Shown piece by piece: positions 1 through 5,083 of a DNA stretch of 5,083 nt. The stretch covers positions 1 to 5,083 of the forward strand of contig QMTU01000074.1 in assembly GCA_003663585.1 (NCBI GenBank), given 5' to 3'. The notes beneath the pieces are model-generated. The model was not told the origin of the DNA and made no database searches. It was given only the letters and a program-made list of their open reading frames with translations. Numbering within the stretch: the stretch's first letter is position 1; every line of letters begins with the position of its first letter. The translations under genes were made by a program, and so were the position numbers. This DNA is from Thermoplasmata archaeon. GTDB taxonomy: Archaea; Thermoplasmatota; B47-G6.

Positions 1-69
1 CAGGTACTTCCTTAAAAACTCCTCCATAAGTCTTCCGCCAGCTCCATGTCTCCTCTCAATAACCTCCAT
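1..69 (-). CDS. hypE: HypE-like / AIR synthase-related protein (N-terminal fragment, cut by window edge)
   Basis: Only the first 23 codons are present; the gene continues beyond base 1. The reading starts MEVIERRHGAGGRLMEEFLR, and the HGAGGRLM motif (residues 8-15) is the conserved N-terminal signature of HypE. HypE uses ATP to convert a carbamoyl group on its C-terminal cysteine to thiocyanate, the cyanide donor for the Fe(CN)2CO centre of [NiFe]-hydrogenases, in the cytoplasm. The ATG at 69-67 is well supported: GGAGGT lies at 83-78 with an 8-base spacer, and the next in-frame upstream codon of note is a stop at 102-100. The upstream TPR gene ends 22 bases away on the same strand, so co-transcription is likely. 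The C-terminal catalytic cysteine is outside the window, so it could instead be one of the archaeal AIR-synthase-related proteins that lack a hydrogenase role. The family call is fairly sure; the precise function is less so. Confidence 0.65.
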   Translation of the reverse strand, partial: MEVIERRHGAGGRLMEEFLRKYL

Positions 70-77
70 AATGTCGA

Positions 78-83
78 ACCTCC
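78..83 (-). promoter_or_regulatory. Shine-Dalgarno site of the hypE-like gene
   Basis: On the minus strand the sequence GGAGGT sits 8 bases before the ATG at 69. It lies in the 22-base gap after the TPR stop codon and fixes the start of the hypE-like gene. It also suggests that this gene is translated from an internal position of a longer transcript, since no TATA-like element fits in the gap. Confidence 0.75.
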
Positions 84-91
84 GCTCTGGT

Positions 92-1837
92 TTATTGTTT
101 TAGCTTTTCTTTAAGTTCATCATAAAGTGGATGTTGTATAATCCCAAGCTTTTCTCTTAGAGGTTCAATCTCGCTATTTATGAGTGTATATGCAGCATCT
201 TTATATATGGGGGACTCTGTTCTTGCCTTTTCTAGATATATAATTGCTAAAAGAGTTGAGACAGAAAATGTAGTCCATGGATCTCCGTATGGTCGTAAAT
301 ATGAATGAGCTAGAGAAGCATAGTTTAATGCTTGTTCCAAGTTTCCCATTCGGTAATATGCCTCTGCGAATGCCATTGTCATGGAAAGCTTTAGACTTCC
401 TCTGATGCTTCCTATGAGTTTTTCATCCTTAGAAATATATGTTAACACCTCAAAGGCCTTCTTGGGATCATTCTTACATCGCATGTAATAATACGCACAA
501 ACAAGCGCGTTTTCAACCTGAAACATTAGGTCTGCAAAGTTTTTGCCTATTTGCTCTATTTCTTTTAAGAGCTCAGCTGCCTTTTTGCAGTCCTTCTTGT
601 CGACATATAAAGCTACGAGGTTTCTTATCACATATGAAATTGCGTACTGAGTTCCTCCAGCCTCTTTTCTGGATTTCAGGACATCTAATAGTATTTTTTC
701 AGCCTCATCGTAATATCCCTGCTGATGTTTTATTATAGCGATGTTATGAGGTATAACATCAGCATAAAACGTTATGTTATACCTTTTTGCGATTTCATAT
801 CCTTTGTTATACGCATTAAGGGCTTTTTGGATATCTCCCAAAGATTGAAGATAGTTCCCAAGAGAGTTGTACATTGCGACCTTAATGTACGGCGATGCTA
901 TGAAATCAACTATGCTTCTTAACCTGTTTATGTATTCTCTAAGCTTTTCCTTGTCCCCTATTTCATTATAGACATGAAGGTATAAGTTATAAATAGAGGC
1001 CTTTGTATCAACTCTACCTCTCCTGGACTCTTCGATATACTCTAGCTCTTTTAGTATTGTAAGTATTCTCTCAAACTCTCTTCTCACAAAGTAATGGAAT
1101 GCCAATGACCGTTTTACTTTGATTATTATCTCGTCTATAATGCCTTCAGTGGAAGGCTTAATTCCGAGATCATAAAGCATTGTATAAAGCCTATCGCAGA
1201 TCTCTGTTGTTGACTCAAGTTGTTGATAGGTGCACATTTCATAAAGTATTTTGGGATATCCTACAAGTATTAATAGGATTAGGGTTACAGGATCTTGTGT
1301 GAGCTTTGAAATGTTGACTTTTGGAAGAGATTCTATGATCTCTCGAGCTTGTTCACTCTCATTGTTTTCAAGGCTCTCAATTAACCTAGTGTAGAGAGAA
1401 ACAATTTTATTGATGACCTCTTTTTTATCATATAGCCCAGAAAGCTCTAATAGTGCCCTGTATTCTTCAGGCGAGAGAACCCTTCCGGCGTGCATACTAT
1501 ATATAAAATACGGATTTTTAGGTTCTAGAGTTCTCTCAATGAGCTTTTCCTTGTTCTCTGATATTATTTTAGACACAAGATCCTTTATACTTTGGAGGTC
1601 ATGTATTGTAATATTAAGCCTTTTCAGGATTTTGCTTACATTTTCAATTTTACCTTCTTTTATAAGCTTCATTATTTCTGGATTTGAAGAAAACATGTAT
1701 ATTTTCCTTTTAAGATTTTCAGGAATATCTTTTGCTACAAGGGCCTTTCTAATAACTTTTAAAAGCTCAGAAATGCTTATGTCCTTAAGATCGCTCGAGA
1801 TTTTCTTAAGGATCTGAGCAATGTTTTCTTCTGTCAT
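92..1837 (-). CDS. TPR-type helical repeat protein of unknown role
   Basis: This is a 581-residue, probably cytoplasmic protein with no enzyme motif that I can see. The C-terminal half has tetratricopeptide-like helix pairs at roughly residues 283-312, 322-353, 363-395, 402-432, 441-470 and 485-516. The clearest are the unit containing GDIQKALNAYNKGYEIAK, the one with GYYDEAEKILLDVL and the one with GNLEQALNYASLAHSYL. Residues 1-100 are lysine-rich and helical, without a family I recognise; residues 184-199 are a short hydrophobic stretch that is more likely a buried helix than a membrane span. TPR arrays usually act as protein-binding scaffolds. The reading frame is open up to an ATG at 1894, but the start at 1837 is preferred because GAGGTG lies 9 bases before it; the longer form would add 19 hydrophobic residues. 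The hypE-like gene follows after 22 bases, so a link to HypE is possible but unproven. No partner or substrate can be named. Confidence 0.85.
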   Translation of the reverse strand: MTEENIAQILKKISSDLKDISISELLKVIRKALVAKDIPENLKRKIYMFSSNPEIMKLIKEGKIENVSKILKRLNITIHDLQSIKDLVSKIISENKEKLIERTLEPKNPYFIYSMHAGRVLSPEEYRALLELSGLYDKKEVINKIVSLYTRLIESLENNESEQAREIIESLPKVNISKLTQDPVTLILLILVGYPKILYEMCTYQQLESTTEICDRLYTMLYDLGIKPSTEGIIDEIIIKVKRSLAFHYFVRREFERILTILKELEYIEESRRGRVDTKASIYNLYLHVYNEIGDKEKLREYINRLRSIVDFIASPYIKVAMYNSLGNYLQSLGDIQKALNAYNKGYEIAKRYNITFYADVIPHNIAIIKHQQGYYDEAEKILLDVLKSRKEAGGTQYAISYVIRNLVALYVDKKDCKKAAELLKEIEQIGKNFADLMFQVENALVCAYYYMRCKNDPKKAFEVLTYISKDEKLIGSIRGSLKLSMTMAFAEAYYRMGNLEQALNYASLAHSYLRPYGDPWTTFSVSTLLAIIYLEKARTESPIYKDAAYTLINSEIEPLREKLGIIQHPLYDELKEKLKQ

Positions 1838-1846
1838 TTTAATAAA

Positions 1847-1852
1847 CACCTC
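1847..1852 (-). promoter_or_regulatory. Shine-Dalgarno site deciding the TPR gene start
   Basis: Minus-strand GAGGTG is separated by 9 bases from the ATG at 1837-1835. No comparable site precedes the alternative ATG at 1894, which argues for the 581-residue product over the 600-residue one. Confidence 0.65.
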
Positions 1853-1912
1853 AAGTATACAGGAACAAATTATAGCATAACTACTAAGCTTCATTAAGGT
1901 ATAGTTGAACTA

Positions 1913-1930
1913 CTTAAATCTTTATTTAGG
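1913..1930. promoter_or_regulatory. Putative shared TATA region of the divergent TPR and phosphoesterase genes
   Basis: The 18 bases CTTAAATCTTTATTTAGG contain the inverted arms TAAAT (1915-1919) and ATTTA (1924-1928). On the plus strand, a TATA-like element centred near 1925 would place transcription start about 26 bases on, near 1950, right at the phosphoesterase ATG (1952). On the minus strand, the ATTTAAG element centred near 1917 would place the start near 1891, giving the TPR mRNA a leader of about 54 bases that carries its Shine-Dalgarno site. The start positions are inferred from the usual archaeal TATA spacing. The minus-strand start lies downstream of the alternative ATG at 1894, which again favours the start at 1837. 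Confidence 0.45.
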
Positions 1931-1951
1931 ATTATTTTATTAGTTTAGACC

Positions 1952-2653
1952 ATGCAGACTAAAGGTATAAAGCTTATACCTGAAACAAATGCTATTAAAT
2001 TTAAAGAGTATGTTGTGATTACGGATCTTCACTTAGGCTTCGATTTAGCATATCCTCCTCTTGAAATCTCAAGAACAATAGTTCAAAGAGCTTTGAATTT
2101 GAGAAAATACGGAAAAAAGATTATAATACTTGGGGACTTTAAAAATAAAATTACAAAATTAAGTTCCAAGGAAGCTAAGTTCTTAAATGAGACAATGGAA
2201 GAGCTTACATCCATTTATAATGAAGTAATCATTATAAAGGGAAATCATGATGCCCTTATTGACAAAGTGATAAATCCTGTAGAAAATGCCACAATTGTGA
2301 ATTCAAGAGGAATAAGAATTAATGATGTAGTTTTTGCTCATGGACATGCATGGCCTAGAATTTATGAGAATACATCTGTTGTAATGTTAGGACACTCACA
2401 TCCGGTTTATCGTGTTAAAAAATATCCAGGAAACCCCAAAGTACCTGTATTTGTGACATATAGAATAAAGAGAGATCTTAAGGAAAGACTAGGCTCATGG
2501 CCTCTGTTTATAGTTATTCCTGCGTTTAACCAGTATCTTCCTGGCATAGACATATTGGAAAAAGGTCTGATAGACGTGTTTTACATGTATGGATATGTAG
2601 AGGTCAAAAGCATAAAGATTTACAGCAATGATGGAACAGAGCTTCCTGTGTAG
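1952..2653 (+). CDS. Archaeal SbcD/Mre11-related metallophosphoesterase
   Basis: The 233-residue protein has the full set of calcineurin-like phosphoesterase metal ligands. These are DLH (Asp25, His27), GDFKNK (Asp62), GNHD (Asn98, His99), AHGH (His130) and GHSHP (His148, His150), with a bimetal centre expected. The DLHLGFD and GD-x-K motifs, the late PAFN segment (about residue 190) and the total length match the archaeal 'SbcD-related' group (COG1407 / TIGR00024 as I know the family). Members are predicted cytoplasmic phosphoesterases or nucleases; the physiological substrate is not established, and bacterial relatives sit beside DNA ligase and Lhr-type helicase genes. The ATG at 1952 has no Shine-Dalgarno site in front of it, and a TATA-like element lies about 27 bases upstream, consistent with a leaderless transcript. 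The gene stands alone on its strand and converges on the NAD(P)HX repair gene. The fold assignment is firm; the substrate is unknown. Confidence 0.93.
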   Translation: MQTKGIKLIPETNAIKFKEYVVITDLHLGFDLAYPPLEISRTIVQRALNLRKYGKKIIILGDFKNKITKLSSKEAKFLNETMEELTSIYNEVIIIKGNHDALIDKVINPVENATIVNSRGIRINDVVFAHGHAWPRIYENTSVVMLGHSHPVYRVKKYPGNPKVPVFVTYRIKRDLKERLGSWPLFIVIPAFNQYLPGIDILEKGLIDVFYMYGYVEVKSIKIYSNDGTELPV

Positions 2654-2659
2654 GATTAA

Positions 2660-2671
2660 TCTTTTTGTCTT
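2660..2671 (+). terminator. T-rich terminator candidate after the phosphoesterase gene
   Basis: The 23-base gap between the two convergent stop codons carries CTTTTTGTCTT on the plus strand, starting 7 bases after the phosphoesterase stop. Archaeal RNA polymerase often terminates at such T-tracts without a hairpin. No equally good T-tract is seen for the opposite strand within the gap, so the minus-strand gene probably terminates inside the phosphoesterase gene. Confidence 0.35.
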
Positions 2672-2676
2672 AATTA

Positions 2677-4137
2677 TTAAACAACTCTTCTTACAGAGGT
2701 GGGATTTTCAAGACATTCCTTAAGAACTATTGGAACTTCAGTAAGAATGTCCTCGGGAGTTATGCCATATCCAAGTCTTTTGTATGCGTATTCTCCAGCA
2801 AGCCCTGTGATAAAAGCTCCTATATACGCTGCTTTAAAGGAGTCCTTTATCTTAGCTCGTATGCCTGTGATCACTCCAGAGAGAACATCTCCTGATCCCC
2901 CAACAGCCATGGCTGGGCATCCTGTGGCATTTAGTTTTATCCTTCTACCGTCAGTGATAACATCTACTGGACCTTTTAACACTACTGTGATATCCCAACT
3001 CCTTGCTGCCCTTCGAGCGTTTTCTATTCGCTCTTGAAGAGTGTTTCCGGGACTATAACCAAATAAGTATTTAAACTCTCCTGCATGAGGTGTTACTATA
3101 ATATCAGCATCTGTAAGATCATCCCTGTATTCCTTAAGTAGAGTAAGCCCTCCTGCATCTAATATTACAGGAATGTTTTTATTCTCACTTATGACATCTA
3201 CAAGAGGCTTTATGACATCAAAAAGCCCTATTTCACGATCCATTCCTGGTCCTATTAGAACAGCATCTGATCTAGAATAGAAAAGCTCTAAGTCATCAAC
3301 TACAACTATTGAGGGTGAGTATGAAATATAACATGCTTTTCGTAAAGGCTTCTCTGAGTTAAAGTACGTGTATATGTATACAAGGTCAACTCCTACACGA
3401 TAAGCTGAGAGAGCGGAGAGCACTATAGCGCCAATGAATGTTGCGGCATCTATAACTAGAACTCTGCCTCTCTGACCTTTGTGAGTGTTCTTATCTGGTC
3501 TAGGATAGTATACATAGATATCTCCTGGTCCTGCAAAAGTCTCTGCCTCTTTAGGAATGCCTATATCCGCAATCCGAATTTTTCCTGCAACGTCAAGTAG
3601 TCCTTCCTTTAAGTCATGAAACGTTACTACGTATGTTGGTGTTATTATTACGTCTCCCTGGATTCCTGAGGGATAATCAATCGAGATGATGTCCTTATTT
3701 GATCGGTTGATGACTTCTATGGCAGTTCTGTATGGTTCTTTGACTCGAGCGCCGTGAACTCCTATCCCAAGTATTGCGTCTATTATCACGTCGGACCATT
3801 CAACGACACTTTTGAGCCCTTCAAGATCCCCAACAATTACCTCAGCCTTTCCCTCAGTTATAAGTCTGTTGTAGGCGACCTTTGCTTCTGTAGTTCTTGG
3901 CTCTTTTAAAAGAAATACCTTTACAGAGTTCTCTTTAGAGAGAAGTCTTGCTACAACAAGACCATCTCCACCATTATTGCCAGGACCACACACTACTAGC
4001 ACGTTCTTTCCAGACCCATACTTTTCCTTAAATAGTTTATATACTGCTTTTCCAGCGTTTTCCATAAGGGTTTGTGTCTCAACTCCCCAAAATGATGAAT
4101 TTATGTCAAGTATTCTAACATCTTCCGGCTTTAGCAT
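2677..4137 (-). CDS. nnr: Bifunctional NAD(P)H-hydrate epimerase / NAD(P)HX dehydratase
   Basis: This 486-residue fusion repairs hydrated NAD(P)H in the cytoplasm. Residues 1-205 form the YjeF_N epimerase, which interconverts R- and S-NAD(P)HX, with CGPGNNGGDG (50-59), DAILGIG (120-126) and SIDYPSG (152-158). Residues 215-486 form the ribokinase-fold dehydratase, which restores NAD(P)H from S-NAD(P)HX (ADP-dependent in bacteria and archaea), with HKGQRGRV (219-226), LIGPGMD (294-300), TPHAGEF (349-355) and MAVGGSGDVLSG (410-421), whose Asp417 is the expected catalytic residue. The length is usual for the fusion. Two motifs differ from the family as I know it: the GGS after the first strand is DAA (230-232), and the DAD-A/G-L motif reads DAGGL (327-331), so the dehydratase half could be altered. 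The ATG at 4137 is chosen because GGTGA lies 5 bases ahead; a GTG at 4146 would add three residues but overlaps that site. The gene is divergent from the helicase and has its own TATA-like element. Confidence 0.93.
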   Translation of the reverse strand: MLKPEDVRILDINSSFWGVETQTLMENAGKAVYKLFKEKYGSGKNVLVVCGPGNNGGDGLVVARLLSKENSVKVFLLKEPRTTEAKVAYNRLITEGKAEVIVGDLEGLKSVVEWSDVIIDAILGIGVHGARVKEPYRTAIEVINRSNKDIISIDYPSGIQGDVIITPTYVVTFHDLKEGLLDVAGKIRIADIGIPKEAETFAGPGDIYVYYPRPDKNTHKGQRGRVLVIDAATFIGAIVLSALSAYRVGVDLVYIYTYFNSEKPLRKACYISYSPSIVVVDDLELFYSRSDAVLIGPGMDREIGLFDVIKPLVDVISENKNIPVILDAGGLTLLKEYRDDLTDADIIVTPHAGEFKYLFGYSPGNTLQERIENARRAARSWDITVVLKGPVDVITDGRRIKLNATGCPAMAVGGSGDVLSGVITGIRAKIKDSFKAAYIGAFITGLAGEYAYKRLGYGITPEDILTEVPIVLKECLENPTSVRRVV

Positions 4138-4142
4138 GAGCT

Positions 4143-4147
4143 TCACC
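4143..4147 (-). promoter_or_regulatory. Shine-Dalgarno site deciding the nnr start
   Basis: Minus-strand GGTGA at 4147-4143 is 5 bases from the ATG at 4137-4135. The in-frame GTG at 4146-4144 falls inside this site and has no purine-rich site of suitable spacing before it, so ATG is the better start. Homologues also usually begin about ten residues before the conserved Asp that is Asp11 here. Confidence 0.55.
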
Positions 4148-4186
4148 TTTATTGTAGATGCTATGAATACTTAACACTCTAAACAT

Positions 4187-4198
4187 GTATATATTTCC
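4187..4198 (-). promoter_or_regulatory. TATA/BRE-like promoter of nnr
   Basis: On the minus strand GGAAATATATAC combines a purine-rich BRE-like start with an ATATATA core centred near 4192. With the usual archaeal spacing, transcription would begin near 4166, giving a leader of about 29 bases that includes the GGTGA ribosome site. This is the clearest TATA element in the window. Confidence 0.5.
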
Positions 4199-4249
4199 TA
4201 TATTTATTGATTAGTGCAGTTTTCAAAATGAAAGCGTAAAGCTACTCCA

Positions 4250-4262
4250 GCATTAATAAAAA
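4250..4262 (+). promoter_or_regulatory. Possible TATA region of the helicase gene
   Basis: The plus-strand run CATTAATAAAAAT is the best AT-rich element between the divergent genes that faces the helicase. It would place the transcription start near 4283 and give a leader of about 60 bases with a strong ribosome site at its end. It is a weaker match than the nnr element. The remaining stretch, 4200-4345, shows no RNA gene or long ORF. Confidence 0.25.
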
Positions 4263-4332
4263 TAGACAAGAATACAGTTCTTACTACTCATCACAGAAAA
4301 CATCACTTCCTAGCACATGAAGAATGTCAATA

Positions 4333-4339
4333 AGGAGGT
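4333..4339 (+). promoter_or_regulatory. Shine-Dalgarno site of the helicase GTG start
   Basis: AGGAGGT ends 6 bases before the GTG at 4346. A nearer ATG at 4344 is followed directly by TGA and so cannot start the helicase. In the helicase frame a TAA at 4331-4333 closes the reading just upstream, leaving GTG as the only start that uses this site. Confidence 0.75.
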
Positions 4340-4345
4340 AGAGAT

Positions 4346-5083
4346 GTGAAGACTATAAACAGAGATATTAAGAAAGCCCTAAAGGAATATGTAGATAGAT
4401 TAAGAAAAGCCGTCAATTTAGAAAGACAGGCAGAAATGGAGTTTTACTTAAACGAGATAAAGAAGTTGTCAGGAGCTGAGAGGGAAAAAAGAGGAAGAGC
4501 ACTACTAAATCTTAACTTTAGGATCACAGGGGAAATGCTCGGAGATAAATATATAGTGAAAGTCTTTAGAGATAAGGAGTTTCCCGAGAATGAAATATCT
4601 GTTGGAGATTATGTTCTGATAAGTGACGGGAACCCTCTTAAGTTTTCCATAGGAGGTACAGTGCTTGAAAAGAGCAAACATCATCTTTTAATAGCTTTAG
4701 ATGAGTATCCTCCTAAATGGTTAACTAAAAGAAAGGTACGTGTTGATCTATATACAAATGACGTTACTTTCCAGAGAATGCTTAAAGCCCTTGAGAAATT
4801 AGAGAGAGGAGAGTCTATTTTTAGTATAAGACACCTCTTATTTAAGGAAAGGCTCAAAAAGTTGAACGTGAAGGTTGAAAAATTCTTCGATGAAAGGTTG
4901 AATGATTATCAAAGGAAGGCTGTCATAAACGCTCTAAACTACGACCCTTTATATTTAATTCATGGCCCTCCTGGTACTGGGAAAACAGTTACTGCTGTTG
5001 AGATTATAAGGCAGCTTGTTAAGATGGGCAAGAGAGTTCTTGTAACTGCAGATTCAAATATAGCTGTTGATAACGTTTTGGAG
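4346..5083 (+). CDS. SF1 DNA/RNA helicase of the IGHMBP2 (SMUBP-2)-like family, N-terminal part
   Basis: The frame opens with GTG at 4346 and stays open to the last base: 246 codons, with the C-terminal part missing. Residues 21-55 are charged and helical, with the family-typical segment GAEREKRGRALLNL (43-56). Residues 57-140 look like a beta-rich domain with VGDYVLIS (86-93), as in the 1B region of Upf1/IGHMBP2-type helicases. A Q-motif (LNDYQRKAV, Gln189), Walker A GPPGTGKT (207-214) and the motif Ia segment VTADSNIAVDNVLE (233-246) follow. This matches the putative archaeal helicase family TIGR00376. Such enzymes unwind nucleic acids with ATP in the cytoplasm; the archaeal role (replication, repair or RNA processing) is not settled. 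The complete protein would be expected at around 650 residues; Walker B and the helicase C-terminal motifs lie beyond the edge. It is divergent from nnr, and an overlapping leader mini-ORF at its start is noted in the findings. Confidence 0.92.
   Translation, partial: MKTINRDIKKALKEYVDRLRKAVNLERQAEMEFYLNEIKKLSGAEREKRGRALLNLNFRITGEMLGDKYIVKVFRDKEFPENEISVGDYVLISDGNPLKFSIGGTVLEKSKHHLLIALDEYPPKWLTKRKVRVDLYTNDVTFQRMLKALEKLERGESIFSIRHLLFKERLKKLNVKVEKFFDERLNDYQRKAVINALNYDPLYLIHGPPGTGKTVTAVEIIRQLVKMGKRVLVTADSNIAVDNVLE

Noticed and set aside
184..260. Possible membrane protein because of a hydrophobic run in the TPR product (protein residues 184-199, encoded near 1241-1288).
   Set aside because: The stretch is only about 16 residues, contains Pro and Gly at its end and sits within a helical repeat protein, so a buried helix is more likely. 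The interval first considered here (184-260) also does not encode it.
439..1817. Plus-strand open frames (439-738, 725-922, 1410-1817) opposite the TPR gene.
   Set aside because: They are antisense shadows of a well-supported repeat protein, with low-complexity Ser/Phe/Leu-rich translations, no ribosome site and no recognisable motif.
2699..3037. Plus-strand open frame opposite the dehydratase domain.
   Set aside because: It lies antisense to clearly conserved NAD(P)HX dehydratase motifs and has no family signature of its own.
3977..4174. Plus-strand open frame opposite the nnr start.
   Set aside because: It is antisense to the GPGNNGGDG region and the nnr promoter, and its translation has no domain-like features.
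4230..4320. Possible C/D-box sRNA on the minus strand, because GTGATGA (C-box-like) occurs in the intergenic region.
   Set aside because: No CTGA D or D' box follows at a suitable distance, and no terminal stem is visible.
1..5083. Mobile element, CRISPR array, toxin-antitoxin pair or defence island.
   Set aside because: No transposase or integrase motifs, regular direct repeats, terminal inverted repeats or paired small genes are visible; intergenic spaces are short and explained by promoters and ribosome sites.

Overview
The window looks like a piece of a thermophilic archaeal chromosome, most likely Thermoproteota (crenarchaeal type). The lineage is inferred from gene content and style, not from a marker gene. 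Supporting points are AT-rich DNA, Arg codons dominated by AGA/AGG, Ile often ATA, proteins rich in Ile, Lys and Glu, archaeal-style TATA elements in place of -35/-10 boxes, and strong GGAGG-type Shine-Dalgarno sites. The protein set also fits: an SbcD/Mre11-related archaeal phosphoesterase, a fused NAD(P)HX repair enzyme and an IGHMBP2-like helicase.

Layout from left to right. Bases 1-69 (minus strand) hold the first 23 codons of a HypE / AIR-synthase-related protein that runs off the left edge. Bases 92-1837 (minus) encode a 581-residue all-helical TPR-type repeat protein, 22 bases upstream of the hypE-like start and probably in the same transcript. A 114-base divergent intergenic region (1838-1951) has a symmetric AT-rich element that may serve both directions. 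Bases 1952-2653 (plus) encode the metallophosphoesterase, apparently from a leaderless or nearly leaderless mRNA. It converges, with a 23-base gap, on a bifunctional NAD(P)H-hydrate epimerase/dehydratase (2677-4137, minus). A second divergent intergenic region of about 208 bases separates that gene from the SF1 helicase gene (4346 onward, plus), which is cut by the right edge after 246 codons.

Functionally the genes are mostly unrelated housekeeping or maintenance functions: nickel-hydrogenase maturation or a related AIR-synthase fold, nucleotide cofactor repair, a nucleic-acid-linked phosphoesterase and a helicase. Only the TPR gene and hypE look like an operon. I see no mobile element, CRISPR array, rRNA or tRNA, and no convincing new multi-gene system. 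The points most worth a second look are the altered nucleotide-binding motifs in the NAD(P)HX dehydratase domain, the unassigned TPR protein in front of hypE, and the start region of the helicase, where a tiny leader ORF overlaps the GTG start.
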